From contig NZ_BJWH01000003.1 in assembly GCF_007990265.1 (NCBI RefSeq), positions 62,001 to 126,000 of the forward strand: a stretch of DNA of 64,000 nt, in the 5' to 3' direction. This document shows, in pieces, positions 54,314 through 64,000 of this stretch. The notes below the pieces were generated by a model that saw only the letters and a program-made list of their open reading frames with translations, ran no database searches and had not been told where the DNA came from. How positions within the stretch are numbered: the first letter of the stretch is position 1; every line of letters begins with the position of its first letter. The position numbers were made by a program, and so were the translations under genes. The stretch is from Cellulomonas terrae (GTDB lineage Bacteria; Actinomycetota; Actinomycetes; Actinomycetales; Cellulomonadaceae).

Positions 54314-55160
54314 GGGCGACGAGCTCACGTGCGAGCTGACGGTAGGCCGCCGCACCCGAGTGCGTCGGGGCGTAGGTGGTGATCGGCTCCGCGGCGACGG
54401 TGGCGTCGGGGAACTTGACGGTGCGGCTGATGACGGTGTGCAGCAGCGTGTCGCCGAACGCCTCGTTGACGCGTGCGACGACCTCGCGCGCGTGCAGGGT
54501 GCGCGGGTCGTACATGGTCGCCAGGATGCCGTCGACCTCGAGCCGCGGGTTCAGCCGGTCGCGCACCTTCTCGATGGTCTCGACGAGCAGCGCGACCCCG
54601 CGCAGCGCGAAGAACTCGCACTCCAGCGGGATGAGGACGCCGTGCGCGGCGGTGAGCGCATTGACGGTGAGCAGGCCGAGCGACGGCTGGCAGTCGATCA
54701 TCACGACGTCGTAGTCGTCGAGCACCGGACGCAGCGTGCGGGCCAGCACCGACTCGCGGGCCACCTCGCCGACCAGCTGCACCTCGGCGGCGGACAGGTC
54801 GATGTTGGCCGGCAGCAGGTCGAGACCCGGTGTGGCCGTGTGCTGGATGAGCGAGCGGATGTCGGCGTCACGCTCCATGAGCAGGTTGTAGACCGTGCGG
54901 TCCAGCTCGTGCGGGCTGACGCCCAGGCCCACGGACGCGGCACCCTGCGGGTCGAAGTCGACGATGAGCACCTTGCGGCCGTACTCCGCGAGGGCAGCCG
55001 CCAGGTTGATGGTCGTCGTCGTCTTGCCGACGCCACCCTTCTGGTTGCACAGGGCGATCACGCGCGCCGGACCGTGCGACGCCAGGGGCGGAGGCTCGGG
55101 GAACTCGGGCATCGGCCGCCCGACGGCATCGAGCTGCGGGTCGGTCGTCTGCTGGCTCAC
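54297..55160 (-). CDS. parA: ParA-family chromosome-partitioning ATPase
   Basis: A 287-residue Walker-type ATPase with deviant P-loop KGGVGKTTTTINLAAAL, switch DFDPQGAASVGLG and Walker B VVMIDCQPSLGLL. This is the ParA copy that accompanies scpAB in actinobacteria, usually distinct from the origin-proximal parA. GTG 55160 (or the preceding GTG codon) is chosen. Confidence 0.92.
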   Translation of the reverse strand: MSQQTTDPQLDAVGRPMPEFPEPPPLASHGPARVIALCNQKGGVGKTTTTINLAAALAEYGRKVLIVDFDPQGAASVGLGVSPHELDRTVYNLLMERDADIRSLIQHTATPGLDLLPANIDLSAAEVQLVGEVARESVLARTLRPVLDDYDVVMIDCQPSLGLLTVNALTAAHGVLIPLECEFFALRGVALLVETIEKVRDRLNPRLEVDGILATMYDPRTLHAREVVARVNEAFGDTLLHTVISRTVKFPDATVAAEPITTYAPTHSGAAAYRQLARELVARGDAA

Positions 55161-55227
55161 CACGCGGGACAACCTACCGGAGCAGGGCGCCGGATGGCCG
55201 CGCGACAGTCCGACGCACGGCCGATGC

Positions 55228-56169
55228 TCACCGTGCGCGCGGGTGCGAGGCCGCATAGACCTCGCGGAGCGTGTCCGGGGTGACCATCGTGTACAGCTGC
55301 GTCGTGCTCACGGAGGCGTGGCCGAGCAGCTCCTGCACCACCCGGACGTCGGCGCCCCCGGCGAGCAGGTGCGTCGCGAACGAGTGCCGCAGCGTGTGCG
55401 GGGAGATCTGCTCGGCACCCGCCAGCCCCGCACGCTGCGCGGCCAGCCGCAGCACCGCCCACGCACTCTGCCGGCTGAGCCGGGCCCCGCGCGTGTTGAG
55501 GAAGACCCCCGGCGACCCTGCCGTGCTGCCGCCGGCCAGCGTCGGCCGCGCCCGGACCAGGTAGGACTCCACCGCGTCGAGCGCGAACGCGCCCAGCGGG
55601 ACGACACGCTCCTTGCGGCCCTTGCCGAACAGCCGTACCGCCGCACGACCCGGGGTGCTGTCCACGTCGTCGACGTCGAGTCCTACCGCCTCGGAGATGC
55701 GCGCGCCCGTGCCGTAGACGAGCTCGAGCAGCGCCCGGTCGCGCAGCGGAACCGGGCCCTCCCCCAGCCCCGCCGCGTCCAGCAGCCGCTCCACGTCGTG
55801 CACGGAGATCGCCTTCGGCAGCCGCTTCGGCGGAGCGGGGGGCTTCACGGCGCGGGCGGGGTCGACGCCGGTCACGCCGCCCAGGAGCAGGAACTTGTGC
55901 CACCCGCGGACCGCCACGACGATCCGCGCGGCCGAGGAGTCGGACAGCGCCGTACGACCGTCGGACCCGGCACGCACCGCGAGGAGGAAGTCCTCGACGT
56001 CCGGCGCCGCGACGTCGGTGGGCTCGCGACGGCCGCGGGAGCGCAGGAAGGCCGTGTAGCGGGTGAGGTCCCGCCGGTACGCGAGCAGCGTGTTCGTCGA
56101 CAGGCCGCGCTCGGCCTGCAGATGGGCGAGGTAGTGCTCGACGGCTGCGTCGATCGCCGACACGGTCAC
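55228..56169 (-). CDS. xerD: Tyrosine recombinase XerD
   Basis: A 313-residue recombinase that resolves chromosome dimers at dif. N-terminal SAM-like domain (LAHLQAERGLSTNTLLAYRR). Catalytic residues: Arg in GTGARISEAVGL, HTLRHSFATHL, LGHAS and Tyr in TTQLYTMV. Start GTG 56169, 2 bp after the ctaB stop. Neighbouring scpAB and parA support a housekeeping XerD rather than a mobile-element integrase. Confidence 0.93.
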   Translation of the reverse strand: MTVSAIDAAVEHYLAHLQAERGLSTNTLLAYRRDLTRYTAFLRSRGRREPTDVAAPDVEDFLLAVRAGSDGRTALSDSSAARIVVAVRGWHKFLLLGGVTGVDPARAVKPPAPPKRLPKAISVHDVERLLDAAGLGEGPVPLRDRALLELVYGTGARISEAVGLDVDDVDSTPGRAAVRLFGKGRKERVVPLGAFALDAVESYLVRARPTLAGGSTAGSPGVFLNTRGARLSRQSAWAVLRLAAQRAGLAGAEQISPHTLRHSFATHLLAGGADVRVVQELLGHASVSTTQLYTMVTPDTLREVYAASHPRAR

Positions 56170-56171
56170 GT

Positions 56172-57212
56172 TCAGAACGGCAGGAACACGTCCACCGCGA
56201 TCGCGACGGACAGCAGCGTGAGGTAGGTGATCGACGCGTGGAAGACGCTCATCGCGCGCAGCTTGCCGGCCTCCGGGTGCTCGGCGCGGCGCAGCAGCCC
56301 GATGCACGCCCAGAGGAACCAGAGCCCGAGGGCGAGGGCGACGACGCCGTACACCCAGGTCATCCCCTGCACGGGGACCAGCAGCAGCGAGCAGGCGATC
56401 ATCGCGACCGTGTACGCGATCATCTCGCGGGCGACCTTGGTGTCCTTGGCCACGACGGGCAGCATCGGGACGCCCGCGGCGGCGTAGTCCCGGCGGAACT
56501 TCATCGACAGCGGCCAGTAGTGCGGCGGCGTCCAGAAGAAGATCACGCCGAACAGCAGCACCGCGGTCCAGGAGATGCCACCGGTGACCGCGGACCAGCC
56601 GATGAGCACCGGCATGCACCCGGCCGCGCCGCCCCAGACGATGTTCTGCGGAGTCCGGCGCTTGAGGATCATGGTGTAGCCGACGACGTAGATGAGGATC
56701 GCCGCCGCCGTGAGCCACGCCGACGCGGGGTTCACCATGACGGCGAGCCACGCCAGCGACAGCACGCCGAGCGCGAGACCGAAGACCAGCGCCGCGCGGG
56801 GGCTGACCTCGCCCGTGACGATCGGTCGCCGCTTGGTGCGGTTCATGATCTTGTCGATGTCGCGGTCGAGGTAGCAGTTCAGGACGTTGGCCGAGCCGGC
56901 CGCGGCCGCCCCGCCGACGAGCGTCGCGACGACCAGCCCGAGGCTGGGGAACCCGCCCTGCGCCAGGATCATCGTCGGGAGCGTGGTCACGAGCAGCAGC
57001 TCGATGACGCGCGGCTTGGTCAGCGCGACGTACGGCCCGACGACCCGACGCAGCCGTGCCAGCGGTCCGCTCGGGGCGACGGTCACCGTCGTGTCCGCAG
57101 CACCCGGGGTCGTCGCGGCCGACGCTCCGGCGTCGTCGACTGACAGGGGGCTGCTGAGGCGCACGCTCTGCGGTTCCGTTCGTGTTCCGGCGGGGGTGGT
57201 TCGCGCAGCCAT
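56172..57212 (-). CDS. ctaB: Protoheme IX farnesyltransferase (heme O synthase)
   Basis: A 346-residue UbiA-type membrane prenyltransferase with nine or so helices. First Asp-rich motif [20 protein letters not shown]; second region [17 protein letters not shown]. Makes heme O for cytochrome oxidase. ATG 57212 gives a 60-residue polar lead; ATG 57347 is also possible. Divergent from tkt as in many actinobacteria. Confidence 0.94.
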   Translation of the reverse strand: MAARTTPAGTRTEPQSVRLSSPLSVDDAGASAATTPGAADTTVTVAPSGPLARLRRVVGPYVALTKPRVIELLLVTTLPTMILAQGGFPSLGLVVATLVGGAAAAGSANVLNCYLDRDIDKIMNRTKRRPIVTGEVSPRAALVFGLALGVLSLAWLAVMVNPASAWLTAAAILIYVVGYTMILKRRTPQNIVWGGAAGCMPVLIGWSAVTGGISWTAVLLFGVIFFWTPPHYWPLSMKFRRDYAAAGVPMLPVVAKDTKVAREMIAYTVAMIACSLLLVPVQGMTWVYGVVALALGLWFLWACIGLLRRAEHPEAGKLRAMSVFHASITYLTLLSVAIAVDVFLPF

Positions 57213-57470
57213 GCTACGGCCTGCGCCTGCACCGGGGCGCGACGCGGGGCCCGGATCGCCGGACGGCCCGTGTGAGATCGGTCGCTCCTCCGCGGTGTGA
57301 GCACGCCCGGCATCCCTGCCCGCGTGCGCTATAGGGTCGGTTTGCACGGTCCGACGACCGCCGTGACGGCGTGACGTCCCACCTGCCTGGCATCCGACGC
57401 GGATGCTCGATCACGGTACAGATCTCGTCCGACGACACCCGGACCCCTGCCCGGGTGGAAATGAGGTTCG

Positions 57471-59642
57471 GTGAACGCGAAGGCTCCCCTGGCTGAGACG
57501 GTCGGTTGGACTGACCTCGACCTGCGGGCGGTGGACACCGTGCGTGTCCTGGCCGCCGACGCGGTCGAGAAGGTGGGCAACGGCCACCCCGGGACGGCGA
57601 TCAGCCTCGCCCCGGCGGCCTACCTGCTCTACCAGAACGTGCTCCGGCACGACCCGGCGGACCCGCACTGGCTGGGCCGGGACCGGTTCGTGCTGTCCGC
57701 GGGCCACTCCAGCCTCACGCAGTACATCCAGCTGTACCTCGCCGGCTTCGGCCTGGAGCTCGAGGACCTGGAGGCGCTGCGGACCTGGGGCTCCAAGACC
57801 CCGGGTCACCCGGAGTTCCGGCACACGACCGGCGTCGAGATCACCACCGGGCCGCTCGGCCAGGGCCTCGCCTCGGCCGTCGGGTTCGCGATGGCGGCCC
57901 GGCGTGAGCGGGGCCTGTTCGACCCCGAGGCCGCGCCCGGCACCAGCCCGTTCGACCACTTCGTCTACGTCATCGCGTCCGACGGCGACCTGCAGGAGGG
58001 CGTGACCAGCGAGGCGTCGTCCATCGCGGGCACCCAGGAGCTGGGCAACCTCATCGTGCTGTGGGACGACAACCACATCTCGATCGAGGGCGACACCGAG
58101 ATCGCGTTCACCGAGGACGTCGTCGCCCGCTACGAGGCGTACGGCTGGCACGTGCAGTTCGTCGACTGGACCGGCGGCCCGGACGGGTACCGCGAGGACG
58201 TCGACGCGCTGCACGCCGCGATCGAGGCGGCCAAGGCCGTCACCGACCGCCCGTCGTTCATCGGCCTGCGCACGCTCATCGCGTGGCCCACCCCCACCAA
58301 GACCAACGACCACTCCTCGCACGGCTCGAAGCTGGGCGGCGACGCCATCCGCGGGCTGAAGGAGCTCCTCGGCTTCGACCCCGAGAAGACGTTCGAGGTC
58401 GACCCGGAGGTCCTGGCGCACACCCGCGGGCTGTCCGCGCGCACCGCTCCGGCGAAGGCCGAGTGGCAGAGCGCGTTCGACGCCTGGCGCACGGCGAACC
58501 CCGAGAACGCTGCTCTCCTCGACCGGCTGGTCGCCGGCGACCTGCCCGACGGTTGGACCGATGCCCTGCCGGTGTTCCCCGCCGGCAAGTCCGTCGCCAC
58601 GCGTGCCGCCTCGGGCGACGTGCTCAGCGCACTGGCCTCGGTGCTTCCCGAGCTGTGGGGTGGCTCCGCCGACCTCGCCGGCTCGAACAACACCACGATG
58701 AAGGGCGAGCCGTCCTTCATCCCCGCGAAGCGCTCGACGCACGAGTTCGCCGGCGACCAGTTCGGCCGCACGCTGCACTTCGGCATCCGCGAGCACGCGA
58801 TGGGCGCGATCCTGTCGGGCATCCGGCTGCACGGCCTGACGCGCCCCTACGGTGGGACGTTCTTCACGTTCAGCGACTACATGCGCGGCTCGGTCCGCCT
58901 CGCCTCGCTGATGGGAGTGCCCGCGATCTACGTGTGGACGCACGACTCCATCGGGCTCGGCGAGGACGGCCCGACGCACCAGCCGATCGAGCACCTCGCC
59001 GCCGTCCGGGCGATCCCGGGCCTGACGATCGTGCGCCCGGCGGACGCCAACGAGACCGCGGCGGCCTGGGGCGCGATCCTCGAGCACACCGACGGTCCCG
59101 TCGGTCTCATCCTCACGCGCCAGAACGTCCCGACGTTCCCGCGCGGTGAGGACGGCTTCGCGACGACCGACGGGGTCGCGCGCGGCGCCTACGTCCTGCT
59201 CGAGGCGAGCGGCGGCACGCCCGACGTGATCCTCATCGGCACCGGCTCCGAGGTGCAGGTCGCCGTCGCCGCCCGCGAGACGCTCGAGGCTGCGGGGGTC
59301 GCGACGCGCGTCGTCTCGGCGCCGTCGCTCGAGTGGTTCGCCGAGCAGGACGCGGAGTACCGCGAGTCGGTGCTGCCGTCCTCGGTGCGTGCCCGGGTCT
59401 CCGTCGAGGCCGGCATCGCCCTGTCGTGGCACAAGATCGTCGGCGACGCCGGCCGCTCGGTCTCGATCGAGCACTACGGCGCCTCCGCGGACGCGGCGAC
59501 CCTCTTCCGCGAGTTCGGCTTCACTCCGGAGGCGGTCGTCGCAGCGGCGCACGAGTCGATCGCGGCAGCACGCGGAGACGCTGCACCCGAGAGCAACGGC
59601 GCCGTGCCCACGGAGAGCGGGACGGGCGACCAGAAGGTCTGA
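57471..59642 (+). CDS. tkt: Transketolase
   Basis: A 723-residue ThDP enzyme. GHPGTAISLAP, ThDP motif ASDGDLQEGVTSEASSI, catalytic His in LSAGHSSL, HDSIGLGEDGPTHQPIEHLA, and phosphate/sugar sites FGIREHAMGAI. Interconverts pentose-phosphate sugars. GTG start with GAGG upstream. Opens the tkt-tal-zwf-opcA-pgl operon. The 258 bp before it holds only the shared ctaB/tkt promoter region. Confidence 0.96.
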   Translation: MNAKAPLAETVGWTDLDLRAVDTVRVLAADAVEKVGNGHPGTAISLAPAAYLLYQNVLRHDPADPHWLGRDRFVLSAGHSSLTQYIQLYLAGFGLELEDLEALRTWGSKTPGHPEFRHTTGVEITTGPLGQGLASAVGFAMAARRERGLFDPEAAPGTSPFDHFVYVIASDGDLQEGVTSEASSIAGTQELGNLIVLWDDNHISIEGDTEIAFTEDVVARYEAYGWHVQFVDWTGGPDGYREDVDALHAAIEAAKAVTDRPSFIGLRTLIAWPTPTKTNDHSSHGSKLGGDAIRGLKELLGFDPEKTFEVDPEVLAHTRGLSARTAPAKAEWQSAFDAWRTANPENAALLDRLVAGDLPDGWTDALPVFPAGKSVATRAASGDVLSALASVLPELWGGSADLAGSNNTTMKGEPSFIPAKRSTHEFAGDQFGRTLHFGIREHAMGAILSGIRLHGLTRPYGGTFFTFSDYMRGSVRLASLMGVPAIYVWTHDSIGLGEDGPTHQPIEHLAAVRAIPGLTIVRPADANETAAAWGAILEHTDGPVGLILTRQNVPTFPRGEDGFATTDGVARGAYVLLEASGGTPDVILIGTGSEVQVAVAARETLEAAGVATRVVSAPSLEWFAEQDAEYRESVLPSSVRARVSVEAGIALSWHKIVGDAGRSVSIEHYGASADAATLFREFGFTPEAVVAAAHESIAAARGDAAPESNGAVPTESGTGDQKV

Positions 59643-59652
59643 GTCTGAACGG

Positions 59653-59687
59653 GCGCGTCGGCCCCGGTCACCCCGGGGCCGACGCGC
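59653..59687 (+). terminator. Strong intercistronic hairpin between tkt and tal
   Basis: A perfect 15-bp stem (GCGCGTCGGCCCCGG and its complement) with loop TCACC sits 10 bp after the tkt stop and 18 bp before tal. No T-run follows, so it is more likely a partial attenuator or an mRNA 3'-end stabiliser than a full terminator. Confidence 0.7.
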
Positions 59688-59705
59688 AGGAGAAGGGGAT
59701 CGACC

Positions 59706-60844
59706 ATGGCACCGAGCAGCACCCCTCTGGCACGGCTGGCTGACGCCGGCGTCGCGATCTGGCTCGACGACCTCTCGCGCGAACGTCTGCGCACGGGGAA
59801 CCTCGCCGAGCTGGTCGAGGCGAAGGGCGTCGTCGGCGTGACGACGAACCCGTCCATCTTCGCGAGCGCGCTGGCGAAGGGCGACGCCTACGACGCGCAG
59901 CTCCGTGAGCTCGCCGCGGGCGGCGCCGACCTGGACGAGGCGGTCTTCCGTATCACCACGGACGACGTCCGGCAGGCGGCCGACGTCCTGCGCCCGGTGT
60001 ACGACGCCACCGACGGCGTGGACGGGCGGGTGTCGATCGAGGTCGACCCCCGCCTGGCGAAGGACACCGAGGGCACGATCGCGTCGGCGAGGGCGCTGTG
60101 GGCGACGGTCGACCGTCCGAACGTCTTCATCAAGATCCCGGCCACCCGCGAGGGCCTCCCCGCGATCACCGCCGTCCTCGCCGAGGGCATCAGCGTCAAC
60201 GTCACGCTGATCTTCTCGCTCCAGCGGTACAGCGACGTGATCGACGCGTTCCAGAGCGGGCTGGAGCAGGCGCTGGCCAACGGGCACGACCTGGCGCCCA
60301 TCGAGTCGGTCGCGTCGTTCTTCGTCTCTCGGGTCGACGCAGCGATCGACCCCCGGCTCGACGCGCTCGGTACGCCCGAGGCGGCCGCCCTGCGCGGCAA
60401 GGCCGCGATCGCGAACGCCCGCCTCGCGTACGCGCTGTACCAGGACGCCATCGCCGACGAGCGCTGGAAGGCGCTCGCCCGGTCGGGCGCGCACCCGCAG
60501 CGCCCGCTGTGGGCGTCCACGGGCGTGAAGGACAAGGCGTACCCCGACACCCTCTACGTCGACGAGCTGGTCGTCGACGGCGTCGTCAACACCATGCCCG
60601 AGGCCACGCTGAACGCGGTCGCGGACCACGGTGGCGACGGCAGCGACACGGTGACGGGGACACGTCCGGAGTCGCAGGTCGTGATCGACTCCCTGCGGGA
60701 CCTGGGCATCGACATCGACGAGGTCACCGAGCAGCTGGAGGTCGAGGGCGTGGACAAGTTCACGGCGAGCTGGGGCGATCTCCTGACGACCGTCTCGGAC
60801 GGCCTGGCCGGCGCCTCGCAGCAGAACGCGGCCGGAGGCGCCAG

Positions 60845-60848
<4 letters not shown>
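59706..60848 (+). CDS. tal: Transaldolase
   Basis: A 380-residue TalB/long-type transaldolase. [16 protein letters not shown], Schiff-base Lys in [39 protein letters not shown]. Transfers dihydroxyacetone units in the pentose-phosphate pathway. GGAGAAGGGG precedes the ATG; stop overlaps zwf by 4 bp. Confidence 0.96.
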
Positions 60849-62382
<1,534 letters not shown>

Positions 62383-62386
<4 letters not shown>

Positions 62387-63300
62387 TCATCGAGATGCCC
62401 GACACGACGACCCGGGACATCAACAAGCGTCTGCTCAAGGAACGGGACGAGGGCGGCGCGATCGCGCTCGGCCGCGTCCTCACGCTGATCATTTCCGTCG
62501 GCGACCGTGACCCCGACGAGGCGATCGACGCCGCGAACGACGCCAGCCGCGAGCACCCGTGCCGCGTCATCGTCATCGCGAACGACACCAAGGACCGGGC
62601 GTCGAACCTCGACGCGCAGATCCGGCTCGGTGGCGACGCCGGCGCCAGCGAGGTGCTCGTCCTGCGGCCGTCCGGGCAGCTCGAACGGCACCTCGACACG
62701 CTCGTCATCCCCCTGCTGCTCCCGGACGCACCCATCGTCACGTGGTGGCCGTACGAGATCCCCGACAACCCCGCCGAGCACCCGCTCGGCCGGATGGCGA
62801 CCCGCCGGATCACCGACACCACCCAGTGCGCACAGCCGAACGCCGCCCTCCGCACCCTCGCGGCGTCGCACCACGACGGCGACACCGACCTGGCGTGGAC
62901 GCGCGCGACACTGTGGCGTGGCCTGATCGCGGCGACTCTCGACCAGCCGCCCTACGAGCAGGTGTCCAAGGCCGTCGTCGCCGGGGAGAGCACGCACCCG
63001 TCCGTCGACCTGATGGCGGCGTGGCTCGCGTACGCCCTGAGGTGCCCGGTGGAGATCGAGCGGATCAAGGACGCCCCGGCGATCACCCAGGTGCGGCTCG
63101 AACGTGCGTCCGGCGACATCGTGCTGGACCGGCCCGACGGCAAGACGGCAGCCCTGCGGCAGCCGGACCAGCCGGAGCACCGGATCGCGCTCCCGATCCG
63201 CCAGCTGCGCGAGTGCCTCGCCGAGGAGCTGCGCCGGCTCGACGCTGACGAGGTCTACGGCGAGGTGCTGCAGAAGGGCCTCGCGAGGATCGACGCATGA
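62383..63300 (+). CDS. opcA: OpcA, glucose-6-phosphate dehydrogenase assembly protein
   Basis: A 305-residue OpcA/allosteric-effector protein. VLTLIISVGDRDPDEAIDAA, LPDAPIVTWWPYEIPDNPAE and TRRITDTTQC are typical. In cyanobacteria and actinobacteria it activates or assembles G6PDH. Overlaps zwf and pgl by 4 bp each. Confidence 0.94.
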
Positions 63301-64000
63301 CCCGCGACGTCGTCGTCCACCCCGACGCACGGGTCCTGGCCGAGTCCGTCGCGGCGCGGCTGCTCACGCACCTGGTCGACGTCCAGTCGCACCGCTCCCC
63401 CGTCCACGTCGTCCTCACGGGCGGGACCGTCGGCATCGCGTCCCTCGCGGCCGTCGCGGCGAGCCCCGTGCGGGACGCGGTCGACTGGTCCGGCGTGCAC
63501 CTGTGGTGGGGCGACGAGCGGTTCCTGCCCGAGGGGGACCCCGACCGCAACGAGACCCAGGCGCGCACCGCCCTCATCGACGCGCTCGGCGACGCGCTGC
63601 CGGCCGAGAACGTGCACCCGATGCCCGCGCGGAGCGACGACGTCCCGACGCCCGAGGCGTCCGCAGACGCCTACGGGCAGAGCTTCGCGGACGCCGGCTC
63701 CCCCGCCTTCGACGTGCTGCTGCTCGGCATGGGCCCGGACGGGCACGTCGCCTCCCTCTTCCCGGGGCACGAGGCGCTCGCGGTCACCGGCCGCCCGACG
63801 GTCGGTGTGCACGGCTCCCCCAAGCCACCACCCGAGCGGGTCTCGCTGACCTACGACGCGATCCGCGGCGCCCGCGAGGTCTGGGTGGTCGCCGCCGGAG
63901 CGGAGAAGGCGCAGGCGGTCGCCTCCGCCCTCCGCGGTGCTCCGGTGGAGACGACCCCGGCGGCCGGCGCGATCGGCACGGAGCGGACGCTCTGGCTGGT
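63297..64000 (+). CDS. pgl: 6-phosphogluconolactonase (partial, runs off the window)
   Basis: At least 234 residues, cut by the window edge. VHVVLTGGTVGIASLAAV, VHLWWGDERFLPEGDPDRNE, DVLLLGMGPDGHVASLFPGH and PPPERVSLTYDAI match DevB/Pgl. Hydrolyses 6-phosphogluconolactone after G6PDH. Start ATG 63297 overlaps the opcA stop. Confidence 0.95.
   Translation, partial: MTRDVVVHPDARVLAESVAARLLTHLVDVQSHRSPVHVVLTGGTVGIASLAAVAASPVRDAVDWSGVHLWWGDERFLPEGDPDRNETQARTALIDALGDALPAENVHPMPARSDDVPTPEASADAYGQSFADAGSPAFDVLLLGMGPDGHVASLFPGHEALAVTGRPTVGVHGSPKPPPERVSLTYDAIRGAREVWVVAAGAEKAQAVASALRGAPVETTPAAGAIGTERTLWL

Noticed and set aside
55228..56169. Tyrosine recombinase as a possible island integrase
   Set aside because: Its context with scpAB, parA and ctaB and its full XerD layout indicate the housekeeping recombinase.

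Overview
The window is GC-rich, densely coded DNA with many GTG starts, 4-bp ATGA/GTGA gene overlaps and probable leaderless genes. This points to a high-GC actinobacterium. Gene content and order (der-cmk-tyrA-rluB-scpB-scpA-parA-xerD, then ctaB divergent from tkt-tal-zwf-opcA-pgl) fit a Cellulomonas-like member of the Micrococcales; the genus is inferred from gene order only.

Layout. (1) 1-4.5 kb: Lrp regulator divergent from an MFS exporter, an AI-2E-type membrane protein, an aldo/keto reductase. (2) 4.5-7.1 kb: a sulfur-stress operon with a CoA-disulfide-reductase/rhodanese fusion, a rhodanese, a 38-residue Cys protein and a CsoR-family repressor lacking the copper His, so CstR-like. A 7-2-7 ATACCCC/GGGGTAT operator precedes it. 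(3) 7.3-14.6 kb: accessory genes (LuxR regulator, haloperoxidase-like protein, wrecked IS3 element, membrane molybdoenzyme, GlxA-type regulator, alpha/beta hydrolase). (4) 14.6-45.2 kb: a copper, mercury, thiol-redox and cell-envelope island. It holds two paralogous OmpR-type two-component systems, a CPD-type and a CPC-type P1B ATPase, CopZ, a CcdA/redoxin/glutaredoxin set, DUF305, SHOCT and DUF2933 proteins, an extra Lgt, MerR/MerA, an ABC-2 exporter, a polyferredoxin/FprA electron-transfer operon, and M23, NlpC/P60 and VanY wall enzymes. (5) tRNA-Pro(GGG) at 45.4 kb, its 3' end facing the island, marks the return to core chromosome. (6) 45.5-57.2 kb: leftward housekeeping operons. (7) 57.5-64 kb: rightward pentose-phosphate operon, cut in pgl at the window edge.

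The main observation is regulatory. A direct repeat of two pentamers (consensus ATSAA...ATGAA) exactly 11 bp apart occurs 11 times between 15.2 and 44.4 kb. Nearly every copy lies upstream of an island operon, including both two-component systems. The two response regulators share the same recognition-helix sequence, so they may bind the same element. Three further ATACCCC-type boxes sit before the two metal ATPases (one via copZ) and the ABC exporter. The island therefore looks like a coordinated envelope, thiol and copper defence network with two overlapping regulons. Other features are a probable c-di-AMP (ydaO) riboswitch before the NlpC/P60 gene, a frameshifted M23 peptidase gene and a MerR-type promoter with a 20-bp spacer. 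No CRISPR array, integrase or prophage was seen.
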